From positions 1 through 64,000 of the forward strand of contig NZ_AUKI01000011.1 in the NCBI RefSeq assembly GCF_000424665.1: a stretch of 64,000 nucleotides of DNA, read 5' to 3'. The position numbers were made by a program, and so were the translations under genes. The DNA comes from Salinimicrobium terrae DSM 17865. GTDB taxonomy: Bacteria > Bacteroidota > Bacteroidia > Flavobacteriales > Flavobacteriaceae. The notes below the pieces were generated by a model. That model was not told the DNA's origin and made no database searches. It saw nothing but the letters and a program-made list of their open reading frames with translations. Positions 41,257-50,931 of this stretch are shown here, one piece after another. Numbering within the stretch: the first letter of the stretch is position 1; every line of letters begins with the position of its first letter.

Positions 41257-44067
41257 TTGAATATAAAGCTTCCTATTTTTTTTCTGTTTGCCTTCCTGTC
41301 CTTTCCTCTTTTTGGGCAACATAATGTTTTTATCAAAGCAGAACTTAATGATTCTATAAAATCAATATCCATACAGCAAACGCTGGAGTATAGGAATACC
41401 AGTAGTGATACTCTCAGAGAGATTTATCTAAGCGACTGGATGAATGCTTTTTCTGATACCCGCACCCCACTAGCCCGTAGGTTTTTTGAAGATTACGATC
41501 GTAGTTTCCATTTTGCCCGGCAGGAAAGAAGAGGAGGAACTACCATTAATTCCATTATAGGAGATTCATTAAACCTTCTTAAATGGGAACGCCCTAAAGA
41601 TCAACCCGACTTGATCAAGATAATCCCCGAGCATCCAATAGCTCCAGGGGAAAAATATATAATTAATTTAGACTACATAGTAAAGATTCCCAGCGATGAA
41701 TTCACGGGTTACGGCTATCAAAATAATGGAAAGTACGAGTTGAGATATTGGTTTATTGCTCCGGGGGTCTATAATAATGGCTGGAAAGTTTACAGCCATA
41801 AGAACTTAAATGATCTCTATCTTCCAAAACTCAGCTTGGATATTGAACTAACGATTCCTTCCAATCTTTCAGCTATATCTGCCTTGAAGATGAGTAAGAT
41901 TGAGCCTAATGGTGCTCAAAAAACTGTTTTTTTATCGGGGGAGGAAAGGTTAGATACAGAGTTGCATCTCACTAAAGAAGTTATTTTTGAAAATTTTAAA
42001 GTGGACAGTCTTCATGTACTAACAGATATTTCCGATAGTGGGGCAAATCCCGGAATGAAATCTTTTTTTGTAAACAGGATAATAAATTATCTTCAGGATA
42101 ACCTTGGCCCCTATCCTCACTCTGTTCTGCTTGCAACTCAGCAAGATTATGCTTCAAACCCGGTCTACGGTCTTAATCAACTTCCAAAATTTTTAAGACC
42201 CTTTCCGGAAGGCTTTAGTTACGAATTAAAACAACTAAAGATACTTACAGAAAACTACTTGGAAAATTCCCTCATGTTAAACCCCCGGGAAGATAAATGG
42301 GTCATGGATGGTATACACATCTATATGATGATGGAATACATTGATGAATACTATCCAGATCTTAAATTACTGGGAAGTTTGAGTGAGATCATTGGTGTAC
42401 GCTGGTTTCATGCTTCCAACCTGGAATTTAATGATCAATACCCTCTTATGTATTTGTTTATTTCACGTAAACATTTGGATCAACCATTAGACACCCCCCA
42501 GGATTCCCTTATAAAATTTAATAAAAATTTAGCTAACCCTTTTAAAGCGGGAGTAGGTTTTGAATATCTTGATGAATTCCTGGAGGACAACACTATCCCC
42601 TATTCCATTCAGGAATTTTTTGAGCAATATAAACTGAAACCCGTTGACGCCAAAGATTTTCGTCAAATTCTTGTTTCAAACGCCGGGAAAGACGTAGAAT
42701 GGTTTTTTGATGACTATGTGTCAACAAAAAGCAAAATTGATTTTAAAATACGTAGTTTGTCGAGAGAGGGGGATTCATTGCGAATCATTTTAAAAAATAA
42801 AACAGGCACCTCTGCTCCCGTTCAGGTTTATGGGCTAAACGGAGATGACGTTGTATATAAGACATGGGTAGAACATTCTCCCGGGGTTCGGCGGGTACGT
42901 ATTCCTGCAGCCGGAATAAAACAGGTTGCTGTCAATCACGAAGGAGTTGTGCCGGAAATTAACCGAAGAAATAACTATAGAACGGTGGGAGGAATTATGA
43001 ACCGACCGCTACAGTTCAGACTTTTTCAGGATTTCGAGAATCCCAGGTATCAGCAGGTATTTTTTATGCCCGAATTCCAGTACAATCTTTATGACGGACC
43101 TTCCTTTGGACTTAAGCTCTACAACAAAACTGTTCTGGATCGCAATTTCGAATATAACCTTTCGCCCTTTTATGCCTCAAAAAGTCAAACCATTGTTGGT
43201 GGTGCAGGTTTATCTCACAAAATTTTCTTTGATGAAGATTTATATATGATCTCATATGGCATAGGTGGAAGCCGGTTTTCTTATGGGCATGATCTTATGT
43301 ACCAAAGGCTTACTCCCCATCTCTCCTTATATTTTAGGGATTCCTACATGAGACAAAGTCCCAGGGAAAGAATCATGATACGCAATGTAAATGTCTATAG
43401 AGATCAAAATGAATTTACAGATCTTGAGGTGCCTAACTACAGCGTATTCAATGTAAATTACCTGTACAGTAATCCCGGACTCGTTACTTCTTTATCAGGA
43501 TCTCTGGACTTTCAGGTAGCCCAGCAATTCAGCAAATCTTCTATTACCCTTGGATATCGGAAGCTTCTAAAAAATGACAGACAGGTGAACCTGAGATTTT
43601 TTGGAGGAGCATTCTTGTATAATGATATGCCAAATAGTGATTATTTTAGTTTCGCACTTGATCGTCCTTCAGATTATCTTTTTGATTATAATTACTACGG
43701 AAGAAGTGAGACGAGTGGTTTATTCAGCCAGCAAATTATCATGGCAGAAGGTGGATTTAAATCAATGTTGGAACCCAAGTTTGCGAACCAATGGATAACG
43801 ACGGTTAACGGAAGTATAACACTCTGGAAATGGATCTATGCCTATAGCGATGTAGGCTTGGTAAAAAACAGGAATGACAACGCAAAGCTCCTGTACGACT
43901 CCGGTATAAGATTGAGCCTGGTACAAAGTTATTTCGAGATCTTCCTGCCTGTTCATTCCAGTGAAGGATGGGAATTTGAAGGGGAAAACTACGATCAAAA
44001 AATAAGATTTATAGCTACGCTCGATATTCAGACCTTAATAGGATTCTTTACCCGAAGCTGGTTCTAA
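41257..44067 (+). CDS. M1-peptidase-like exported protein without catalytic motif, with barrel-like C-terminus
   Basis: The 936-residue protein starts at a TTG with a cleavable signal (MNIKLPIFFLFAFLSFPLFG). The N-terminal beta domain (to about 240) and the following helical part resemble M1 aminopeptidases, including an NxVYGL-type segment (SNPVYGLNQLPKF) ahead of the expected active site. Where HExxH should be, the sequence reads FSYELKQLKILTENY (about 319-333), and only a shadow of the second zinc helix remains (EDKWVMDGIHIYMM). It therefore looks enzymatically dead. The last ~350 residues are strand-rich, ending in a terminal Phe (FFTRSWF), as in outer-membrane barrels. A binding or transport role in the outer membrane is possible but unproven. 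It stands alone between terminator and promoter. Confidence 0.75.
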   Translation: MNIKLPIFFLFAFLSFPLFGQHNVFIKAELNDSIKSISIQQTLEYRNTSSDTLREIYLSDWMNAFSDTRTPLARRFFEDYDRSFHFARQERRGGTTINSIIGDSLNLLKWERPKDQPDLIKIIPEHPIAPGEKYIINLDYIVKIPSDEFTGYGYQNNGKYELRYWFIAPGVYNNGWKVYSHKNLNDLYLPKLSLDIELTIPSNLSAISALKMSKIEPNGAQKTVFLSGEERLDTELHLTKEVIFENFKVDSLHVLTDISDSGANPGMKSFFVNRIINYLQDNLGPYPHSVLLATQQDYASNPVYGLNQLPKFLRPFPEGFSYELKQLKILTENYLENSLMLNPREDKWVMDGIHIYMMMEYIDEYYPDLKLLGSLSEIIGVRWFHASNLEFNDQYPLMYLFISRKHLDQPLDTPQDSLIKFNKNLANPFKAGVGFEYLDEFLEDNTIPYSIQEFFEQYKLKPVDAKDFRQILVSNAGKDVEWFFDDYVSTKSKIDFKIRSLSREGDSLRIILKNKTGTSAPVQVYGLNGDDVVYKTWVEHSPGVRRVRIPAAGIKQVAVNHEGVVPEINRRNNYRTVGGIMNRPLQFRLFQDFENPRYQQVFFMPEFQYNLYDGPSFGLKLYNKTVLDRNFEYNLSPFYASKSQTIVGGAGLSHKIFFDEDLYMISYGIGGSRFSYGHDLMYQRLTPHLSLYFRDSYMRQSPRERIMIRNVNVYRDQNEFTDLEVPNYSVFNVNYLYSNPGLVTSLSGSLDFQVAQQFSKSSITLGYRKLLKNDRQVNLRFFGGAFLYNDMPNSDYFSFALDRPSDYLFDYNYYGRSETSGLFSQQIIMAEGGFKSMLEPKFANQWITTVNGSITLWKWIYAYSDVGLVKNRNDNAKLLYDSGIRLSLVQSYFEIFLPVHSSEGWEFEGENYDQKIRFIATLDIQTLIGFFTRSWF

Positions 44068-44176
44068 AGATTCTTTTATTCTTAATAAAATATACTCCTC
44101 ACCTCTCCTCTTATATTAATCTCATTATTTGGATGCTTTTATTGTGAAAAAATGATTTTAAGCAGGTTTCATTGAA

Positions 44177-44207
44177 TTGTATTTAATCATTGTTTTCTGT
44201 ACATTTG
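44177..44207 (+). promoter_or_regulatory. Promoter of the 2-oxoacid dehydrogenase E1 gene
   Basis: TTG (44177-44179), 20 nt, TAcaTTTG (44200-44207), with the start ATG at 44229. Both elements fit the Bacteroidota consensus. Confidence 0.65.
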
Positions 44208-44228
44208 CACTAATCTTAAACAAGTATT

Positions 44229-46643
44229 ATGCAGAGTGAAACCTCCCCAAAAAGTGCAATTTCTTTCGAAGATTTTAAGGCACAGGTTTTAAGCGACTAT
44301 AAACTGGCGGTAACCAGCCGTGAGTGTAGTCTTTTGGGACGCCGGGAAGTACTTACCGGAAAAGCTAAGTTTGGGATCTTTGGTGATGGAAAGGAAGTAC
44401 CACAGTTAGCATGGGCAAAGGTTTTTAAGAATGGTGATTTTCGTTCCGGATATTACAGGGACCAGACCTTTATGATGGCAATTGGAGCTCTTAATATTCA
44501 GCAATTTTTTGCAGGCTTATACGCTACCACAGATATTGATCAGGAGCCCAGCTCTGCCGGTAGACAAATGGGAGGTCATTTCGCTACACACAGTTTAAAA
44601 GAAGATGGAACCTGGAAAAATTTAATGCAACAAAAAAATTCCAGTGCAGATATTTCCCCTACAGCGGGACAAATGCCTCGCCTGTTAGGTCTTGCACAGG
44701 CTTCTAAAATATATAGAAACGTGGAAGGTATAGATGCAGAGAAATTTTCCAATAAGGGCAATGAAATTGCCTGGGGAACCATTGGTAATGCCAGTACCAG
44801 TGAAGGTCTGTTTTGGGAAACTATAAATGCTGCCGGGGTACTCCAGGTACCTATGGTGATGAATGTCTGGGACGACGAATATGGAATTTCTGTTCATGCG
44901 AAACATCAAACTACAAAGGAAAATATTTCTGAAGTTTTAAAAGGTTTCCAGAGAGACAAAGGTGAAAATAACGGCTATGAGATTTATAAAGTGAACGGAT
45001 GGGACTATCCCGCTCTTATAGAGACATATGAAAATGCAAGTGAAATTGCCAGAAAAGAACACATTCCCGTATTAATTCACGTTCAACAGCTTACTCAGCC
45101 TCAGGGGCACTCCACTTCAGGTTCCCATGAGCGATATAAGAGTGAAGAAAGACTGCAATGGGAAAGGGAACATGATTGCAATGTTAAGATGAGGGAATGG
45201 ATGATTGCCACGAATATTGCTACAGAAGAGGAACTTCAGGAGATCGAAAAAGAGATTAAAAAGCAGGTAAGGGACGGGAAAAAGGATGCATGGGAAGCTC
45301 ATACCTCACCCGTGAAGAATAAAATGAAGGATATATTGCCTGTACTTAAAAAGGTGGCCGAAAATAGTCAGAATAAAAATTTCATTCTTCAATTAATAAA
45401 CGAACTTCAAAGCAACAAAGAACCGTTAAAGCGGGACATCCTGGTTACAACCAGAAAAACTCTAAGACTTTTAATTGGAGAGGATTTCCCGGCAAAACAG
45501 GAGCTAATTGACTTCATTAATAAATATACCGAAGAGGTTCGGCCGCAATACAGTAGTCATCTTTACAGTACATCACAATTTAACGCTCTAAATATAGCTC
45601 CTATAGCTCCTTCTTATGATGAAAATTCTCAAGAAGTGGATGGTCGGCTTGTGTTAAGAGAAAACTTTGACAAGATTTTCGAAAAGTATCCCGAAACTCT
45701 CATTTTTGGAGAGGATACAGGGGAAATTGGGGATGTGAACCAGGGACTTGAAGGGCTTCAGGAGAAATATGGAAAATTGCGTATTGCAGATACCGGGATA
45801 AGAGAAGCGACTATTCTGGGACAGGGAATAGGGATGGCGATGAGAGGTCTGCGGCCAATTGCAGAAATCCAATATCTTGATTACCTGCTATACTCTCTCC
45901 AAATCATGAGTGACGATTTAGCCACTTTACAATACAGAACAAGAGGAAAGCAAAAGGCTCCGCTTATTATTAGAACCCGTGGGCATCGTTTGGAAGGAAT
46001 CTGGCACAGTGGCTCCCCAATGGGTGGTATACTACATCTCATCCGTGGTATTCACGTCCTGGTACCACGCAACATGACCAAAGCAGCAGGATTTTACAAT
46101 ACCTTGCTTGAGAGCGATGAACCTGCCTTAATTATTGAATCACTTAATGGGTATCGTTTAAAAGAGAAGATGCCAAATAATCTTGGAGATTTTAAAACTG
46201 CACTCGGGGTGGTCGAAACCATGAATGAAGGTGAAGACATTACGCTTGTATCCTACGGTTCTACGTTGCGACTTGTTCAACAGGCTGCCCATGAACTTCA
46301 GGAAGTAGGAATAAGCGCTGAGGTTATTGATGTTCAATCCCTTCTACCATTCGACATTCAAAGGGATATTGTAAAAAGCGTTGAAAAGACAAACAGGCTT
46401 CTTGTAATCGATGAAGACGTTCCGGGAGGTGCTTCGGCTTATATTACGCAAAAGATTTTGGAGGAGCAGAATGCATGGAAGTATCTCGACAGTAAGCCAC
46501 AGACTCTTACGGCAAAAGACCATCGTCCGGCGTATGGAACAGATGGTGATTACTTCTCAAAACCCTCTGTAGAAGACATTTTTGAGAAAGTATATGAAAT
46601 TATGAATGAAGCAGATCCTGCAAGATTCCCCGATCTAAAATAA
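44229..46643 (+). CDS. 2-oxoacid dehydrogenase E1 component, fused alpha and beta subunits
   Basis: The 804-residue protein joins the two E1 subunits of a branched-chain-type 2-oxoacid dehydrogenase. The alpha part (about 1-400) has the thiamine diphosphate/Mg segment GNASTSEGLFWETINAAG and the SSAGRQMGGHF and STSGSHERY loops. The beta part (about 470-804) has FGEDTGEIGDVNQGLEGLQE, the substrate-channel region and LLVIDEDVPGGASAYI. The complex decarboxylates a 2-oxoacid and passes the acyl group to a lipoyl E2. Fused E1 proteins like this are usual in Flavobacteriia, probably for branched-chain 2-oxoacids. E2 and E3 are not in the window. It has its own promoter and a strong terminator. Confidence 0.92.
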   Translation: MQSETSPKSAISFEDFKAQVLSDYKLAVTSRECSLLGRREVLTGKAKFGIFGDGKEVPQLAWAKVFKNGDFRSGYYRDQTFMMAIGALNIQQFFAGLYATTDIDQEPSSAGRQMGGHFATHSLKEDGTWKNLMQQKNSSADISPTAGQMPRLLGLAQASKIYRNVEGIDAEKFSNKGNEIAWGTIGNASTSEGLFWETINAAGVLQVPMVMNVWDDEYGISVHAKHQTTKENISEVLKGFQRDKGENNGYEIYKVNGWDYPALIETYENASEIARKEHIPVLIHVQQLTQPQGHSTSGSHERYKSEERLQWEREHDCNVKMREWMIATNIATEEELQEIEKEIKKQVRDGKKDAWEAHTSPVKNKMKDILPVLKKVAENSQNKNFILQLINELQSNKEPLKRDILVTTRKTLRLLIGEDFPAKQELIDFINKYTEEVRPQYSSHLYSTSQFNALNIAPIAPSYDENSQEVDGRLVLRENFDKIFEKYPETLIFGEDTGEIGDVNQGLEGLQEKYGKLRIADTGIREATILGQGIGMAMRGLRPIAEIQYLDYLLYSLQIMSDDLATLQYRTRGKQKAPLIIRTRGHRLEGIWHSGSPMGGILHLIRGIHVLVPRNMTKAAGFYNTLLESDEPALIIESLNGYRLKEKMPNNLGDFKTALGVVETMNEGEDITLVSYGSTLRLVQQAAHELQEVGISAEVIDVQSLLPFDIQRDIVKSVEKTNRLLVIDEDVPGGASAYITQKILEEQNAWKYLDSKPQTLTAKDHRPAYGTDGDYFSKPSVEDIFEKVYEIMNEADPARFPDLK

Positions 46644-46662
46644 TATCACAAAAAACTACAAT

Positions 46663-46705
46663 AAGGGAAAAGCCACGCCTATTTTAGAGTCGTGGCTTTT
46701 CCCTT
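46663..46705. terminator. Bidirectional terminator
   Basis: AAGGGAAAAGCCACG / CGTGGCTTTTCCCTT, 15-bp perfect stem with a 13-nt loop, between the converging E1 gene and the small lipoprotein gene. Confidence 0.88.
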
Positions 46706-46718
46706 TTACATACATACA

Positions 46719-47267
46719 TTACTTCCAGGTAAAATAAGATATCCTAATCCCCCTAAAGCAGTCATCCTGACATCCCTGAGGCACAAACCCACAGAGCGTC
46801 ATTATCCCTTCCTCATTGGTTTCAAAAAGTATTTCATGAGTATCGGGATCAGCAATGAGATAATGGGAAAGACAGGTTTTATAGAGATCATCCATAGTAT
46901 ACGGAGGTGCTCCCAAATTGTGTTTTCCTATGTCATTTTTGAACTCTTCATAACTTTCGGTGATTTTTTTGTCACCCTCTTCTGATATCTCAAAAGCAAT
47001 ATAGTGCCGGGCTGTAATTTTCCCCTTTTCAACTTCAATAGTAGTCTCACTACCAAAACCGGTCCAGGACTGTTCAAGAATGGTGTAGACATATGAGTTT
47101 CCATTCTTCTTCTTTAATCTATCCCATTCGGCTTTGCTTTCCCTGAAGTTATAGCCGTACTCTCCTTCTACAGCAAGATTCTCCTGAAGATCCTCGACAC
47201 TGCAGGAAAAAAACAATAAAAAAATAAATGGTAACAGTGTAACTGAGTAAATTTTTTCCATAAGCAT
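46719..47267 (-). CDS. Small lipoprotein of unknown function
   Basis: The 182-residue product has a lipoprotein signal (MLMEKIYSVTLLPFIFLLFF, then SCS, lipid Cys22) and a mature acidic region with VYTILEQSWTGFGSETTIEV and two late cysteine clusters (CGFVPQGCQDDCF). The paired cysteines suggest disulfides in the periplasm. I do not recognise a domain family. ATG 47267 and ATG 47261 are both possible starts. It is a single-gene unit with the shared terminator at 46663-46705. Confidence 0.75.
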   Translation of the reverse strand: MLMEKIYSVTLLPFIFLLFFSCSVEDLQENLAVEGEYGYNFRESKAEWDRLKKKNGNSYVYTILEQSWTGFGSETTIEVEKGKITARHYIAFEISEEGDKKITESYEEFKNDIGKHNLGAPPYTMDDLYKTCLSHYLIADPDTHEILFETNEEGIMTLCGFVPQGCQDDCFRGIRISYFTWK

Positions 47268-47425
47268 AGATTTTACTCTAAAGTTACTTTAATACATGAT
47301 AGCAAATAAAACTTTAACTAATTAATTTTCAATTAATTACACTTTAAATAAAGTTGTGAATATGAAATTTTAAAGCCCTTTGGGTAAGCAATTTTTGAAG
47401 ATAAAAGAAAGAAACTGATAAAAAC

Positions 47426-48937
47426 TTACATCCATGCTCTTTCAGTACTTTCTATTCTGTAAACAAGATAATTTAATAATGGCTGCACCTGCTCCTTTTT
47501 GACCATTGGAAAACTAATATCTCCTCCTGCAGAATGAAAAGTGAGATTTATTAATCTGCGTTTTTTATACCAGATTGGTTGTGTTACAGAAATCGCCTGT
47601 AGCCGAAACATTTCAAGATATTCTTCCTTTTCTATCCATACCCCGGAATACCGGATAAGGAATTCTTCTGAAACTCCAAGTCTAAACCTCTTATAATATA
47701 AATAATTATAAAGTATCACTAGCACCACATAAACGCCGGTAATAGCAAGAAACCAGCTTATCGTGACAAGTTGAGCGTAAAAGAACAACAAAAGGGAGAC
47801 AATGATAAGTGGAATCATGGCTCGTGAAATTCTTCTCAATAACAAATATTTACTGGGCAGGATTATAAAATCTTCCTGTACCTGTTTTTTATAAAAATAT
47901 TCCTTTACCTGAGTGACTACTGCTGGAGGCAACCCCACCACCTTGATCTGGTTCTTTTCAAGATCATCCTCACTGCTTGCAAGAGATATTTTCAGCTTAT
48001 ACAGATCCATTTTCTTCTGAATGGGATTTGTAAGGACCTGCAACAGCTGGATTCGACTGGCTCTCAGATTTACTCTGGTGTTATTTCTCAGTCCCATTTC
48101 CACCTGTAGATTATCTCTAAACTTCTGCAAGTGCAACCCGTAATACTTCACAACCGTCTCTCCTACTGTGAGTAACATTCCCACGAGCAATAATAAGATA
48201 ATGAGCATAAATTTCCCCTGGGCAAAGAATACTTCCTGTTCCTGAAGTTGAGCCGAAAGTTCTTCATTAAACATAAATTGCTCCCTCAGGGTGAAGTAAA
48301 AGGCAACAATAATCCCTACTCCACGAAGATAATTTGATGTTAATCCCAACTTGAACAAAGTTGCAAGACTAACTTTATGTTCCCAATCTGGTGATGCTCC
48401 GGTAGCTAATTTTGCTTCGGTCACGGGAGATGTGGATTCGTCCTCCTGTGCCTCTGCTCTTTCTTCTTCGGCATGAGCCATTAGACGGTTGGCTAATGCA
48501 TTAGCAGATTCCTTAGAAAGTGCTTTTATTTCCACCTCCTTGTCCTGGCTTCCTGCAGTTTCGACGACCACACTGTAGACTCCGATAACTCGTTGTAAGA
48601 TATTTCTTCGGAAGTTAACTTGTTGAATTTTTTGAAAAGGAATATTTATGACATCTGTGGAGATCACCCCCTTTTGAAGAACAAATTCTTCATTTTTTTC
48701 ATCGATGTGAAATTTAAACTTCAGGTAATATAATATACTGTAGCCAAGACTAAATAGCAATAAAAGAATTACCGCCGCTCCTGCAATAAATAGTGTTTTT
48801 TGGCTGAATTCTCCAATGGCAAAGTAAAATACTACTACCCATAAGTTCCGTAAAATATGATAAAGGGAGGTAGCAAAGATCAATATTAACCCGACACTTG
48901 ATTGCCGCTGCGGCTCAGAAAAATTATGATCAGGCAT
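47426..48937 (-). CDS. Membrane protein with three bacterial PH-like domains (YdbT-like)
   Basis: The 503-residue protein alternates paired membrane helices (about 14-40, 48-72, 200-218, 240-262, 368-388, 390-412) with bacterial PH (bPH2, DUF304) domains. Each PH unit shows the pattern FQKIQQVNFRRNILQRVIGV or its relatives (RLQAISVTQPIWYKKRRLIN near 450). This architecture matches YdbT of Bacillus subtilis, which works with YdbS; the pair has been linked to envelope stress tolerance. It overlaps the partner gene by 8 nt, so the two are translationally coupled. The molecular function is unknown. Confidence 0.88.
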   Translation of the reverse strand: MPDHNFSEPQRQSSVGLILIFATSLYHILRNLWVVVFYFAIGEFSQKTLFIAGAAVILLLLFSLGYSILYYLKFKFHIDEKNEEFVLQKGVISTDVINIPFQKIQQVNFRRNILQRVIGVYSVVVETAGSQDKEVEIKALSKESANALANRLMAHAEEERAEAQEDESTSPVTEAKLATGASPDWEHKVSLATLFKLGLTSNYLRGVGIIVAFYFTLREQFMFNEELSAQLQEQEVFFAQGKFMLIILLLLVGMLLTVGETVVKYYGLHLQKFRDNLQVEMGLRNNTRVNLRASRIQLLQVLTNPIQKKMDLYKLKISLASSEDDLEKNQIKVVGLPPAVVTQVKEYFYKKQVQEDFIILPSKYLLLRRISRAMIPLIIVSLLLFFYAQLVTISWFLAITGVYVVLVILYNYLYYKRFRLGVSEEFLIRYSGVWIEKEEYLEMFRLQAISVTQPIWYKKRRLINLTFHSAGGDISFPMVKKEQVQPLLNYLVYRIESTERAWM

Positions 48938-49463
48938 GGTTATAGATTCTTTTCGAAATTTCCTCTTTTACAGAGGTAGCAGTTTGAGGTTTTACCCCGG
49001 GAATACTTACATCACTTCCCGAACCTCCGGCTGTGAATACCTTTATAGTTGCTATGTTTAGCATCTTATCCATAAAAGATCGCTCAACAGAAACATGTTG
49101 AATGCGGTTAAAAGGAACCACAGTAATCCGCTCGAATAGAAATCCGCGTTTAAAAATTATATCCTGCTCCCGCAGGGCGTACCCACTTCTCTTCACGTAC
49201 ATAACATTATTAAAGAAAGACCATCCAAAAAGCAGTACAAGAACTATTGCCGCCCAAACAAGGTAGTTGTGAAATTCCACAGGCAAAAAATAAAAACCAA
49301 AAACGATCCCCACTACAAAAAACAACAGTGAAATCGTTGTTCCTACCTGCAATTTTATAAGATACTTCCTTGAAATAGGCTGCAATTTCACTTCCTCAAA
49401 TTTTGGAAGGGCATCCACATTAAGCTGGAAATTTGAAAAATTGTCTGTTGCTAAGGGATCCAT
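48930..49463 (-). CDS. Membrane protein with one bacterial PH-like domain (YdbS-like)
   Basis: The 177 residues have two membrane helices (about 38-60 and 64-84) followed by a single bPH2 domain with ITVVPFNRIQHVSVERSFMD (about 118-137). This is the small partner of the YdbT-like protein encoded immediately downstream (8-nt overlap). It overlaps the end of menB by 13 nt, so menB-ydbS-ydbT form one leftward transcript although the functions look unrelated. Confidence 0.88.
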   Translation of the reverse strand: MDPLATDNFSNFQLNVDALPKFEEVKLQPISRKYLIKLQVGTTISLLFFVVGIVFGFYFLPVEFHNYLVWAAIVLVLLFGWSFFNNVMYVKRSGYALREQDIIFKRGFLFERITVVPFNRIQHVSVERSFMDKMLNIATIKVFTAGGSGSDVSIPGVKPQTATSVKEEISKRIYNHA

Positions 49464-50290
49464 TTTTTCTCAAAATTCGGTTTTCTTTTTTCAAGAAAGG
49501 CATTACGTCCCTCCTTGGCTTCATCTGTCATATAAGCAAGTCGGGTTGCTTCCCCTGCAAAGACCTGCTGGCCCACCATTCCATCATCGGTGAGATTCAT
49601 TGCAAACTTGAGCATTTTAATTGATGTTGGCGATTTTGCAAGAATCTCTTGTGCCCATTCATAAGCAGTTTCTTCGAGTTGGTCATGCGGTATTACCGCG
49701 TTTACCATTCCCATCTCATAAGCCTCCTGGGCTGAATAGTTCCTGCCCAAAAAGAAGATCTCACGAGCCTTTTTTTGACCTACCATTTTTGCCAGGTAAG
49801 CAGAGCCATATCCGCCATCGAAACTGGTGACATCGGCATCGGTTTGTTTGAAGATCGCATGTTCCTTACTGGCAAGGGTAAGGTCACAAACTACATGAAG
49901 ACTATGACCGCCTCCTACTGCCCACCCGGGAACAACTGCAATGACAGCTTTAGGCATGAATCTTATTAATCTTTGTACTTCCAGAATATTTAAACGATGC
50001 ATTCCATCTTCACCTACATAACCCTGATGCCCGCGAGCCTTTTGATCTCCCCCGCTGCAAAAACTATAAACACCGTCTTTAGAAGAAGGTCCTTCCGCAG
50101 AAAGAAGCACAACTCCTATTGATGTGTCTTCCTGAGCATCATAAAAAGCTTCATATAATTCCTTAGTTGTTTTTGGTCTAAAAGCGTTGCGAACATCTGG
50201 CCGGTTAAACGCGATTCTTGCTACTCCGTTGCTCTTTTTATAGGTAATATCGTCGTATTCTTTGGCTGTTCTATAATCTGGTTTGGTCAT
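49451..50290 (-). CDS. menB: 1,4-dihydroxy-2-naphthoyl-CoA synthase (MenB)
   Basis: MenB closes the naphthoate ring in menaquinone synthesis. The 279-residue crotonase-fold protein shows SFCSGGDQKARG for CoA/oxyanion binding, VVPGWAVGGGHSLHVVCDLT for the second oxyanion glycine, and QTDADVTSFDGGYGS around the active site. An Asp in QTDAD is characteristic of the MenB class that uses a protein carboxylate instead of bound bicarbonate. The C-terminal KPNFEKKWIP is the usual MenB end. It lies close to menD and the isochorismate synthase but is separated from them by cvfB and a rightward small gene. Confidence 0.95.
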   Translation of the reverse strand: MTKPDYRTAKEYDDITYKKSNGVARIAFNRPDVRNAFRPKTTKELYEAFYDAQEDTSIGVVLLSAEGPSSKDGVYSFCSGGDQKARGHQGYVGEDGMHRLNILEVQRLIRFMPKAVIAVVPGWAVGGGHSLHVVCDLTLASKEHAIFKQTDADVTSFDGGYGSAYLAKMVGQKKAREIFFLGRNYSAQEAYEMGMVNAVIPHDQLEETAYEWAQEILAKSPTSIKMLKFAMNLTDDGMVGQQVFAGEATRLAYMTDEAKEGRNAFLEKRKPNFEKKWIP

Positions 50291-50445
50291 ATTTTAAATA
50301 ATTTTAATCAAAAATAAGGCTTTTAACTATTTTGAATTATTAAATGTAAACCTTCTTCATAGAACCTCCTGCATATTTTACCCGGCTTCTTTTAAAATGA
50401 TCATTTTTAGTACGATATTTGATTTCACCTAAGAAACAGGTACTA

Positions 50446-50931
50446 ATGAATCGAATAGTCCTTCTGGTAAGTATTATTTTTATAAGCTTTAGCGGTCAAG
50501 CCCAGGAATTCTCTAATTCTGAAGGTTTTTACATCGGTGCTTTAGAAATACGACCCAGTCTCTCTGTGCTGGCACCTGAATTTCCCGACAGCCGATTCAC
50601 TCTTACTGAAGTTAATTTTAATAAAAAAGCAGAAAAAAGAGAAGTCAATCTTATCGCAATGATGGAACAAGAACGATATGAAAAAGAAAAAGCCATAGTT
50701 GAACTGGAATCCCCAATGCCCACCCTTAGCACAGGAGAGAGGACACTTTTAGAAGTGACCAATCAAATAAGAATTCATGACCGAAGTTCCAATTTCGATA
50801 TTTATTCAGGGGAAAAGAAGATCCCGGCTTATCAGGAAATGCAGGTGCCGCTATTCAGCAATCCATATTATTCTCGTACCAGAGGAAGAGGTTTTGTATC
50901 CCCTTATTTTTATTCGCCCTCTAGAAGATAA
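50446..50931 (+). CDS. Small exported protein of unknown function
   Basis: The 161-residue product starts MNRIVLLVSIIFISFSGQAQ, a clear signal peptide with a cut after about residue 20. The mature part is short and polar, with basic, Tyr-rich ends (FSNPYYSRTRGRGFVSPYFY). No domain is recognised. ATG 50446 is preferred over the upstream TTG, which lies inside a gAtaTTTG promoter-like element (50414-50421). Its last 22 nt overlap the end of the convergent cvfB gene. Confidence 0.7.
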   Translation: MNRIVLLVSIIFISFSGQAQEFSNSEGFYIGALEIRPSLSVLAPEFPDSRFTLTEVNFNKKAEKREVNLIAMMEQERYEKEKAIVELESPMPTLSTGERTLLEVTNQIRIHDRSSNFDIYSGEKKIPAYQEMQVPLFSNPYYSRTRGRGFVSPYFYSPSRR

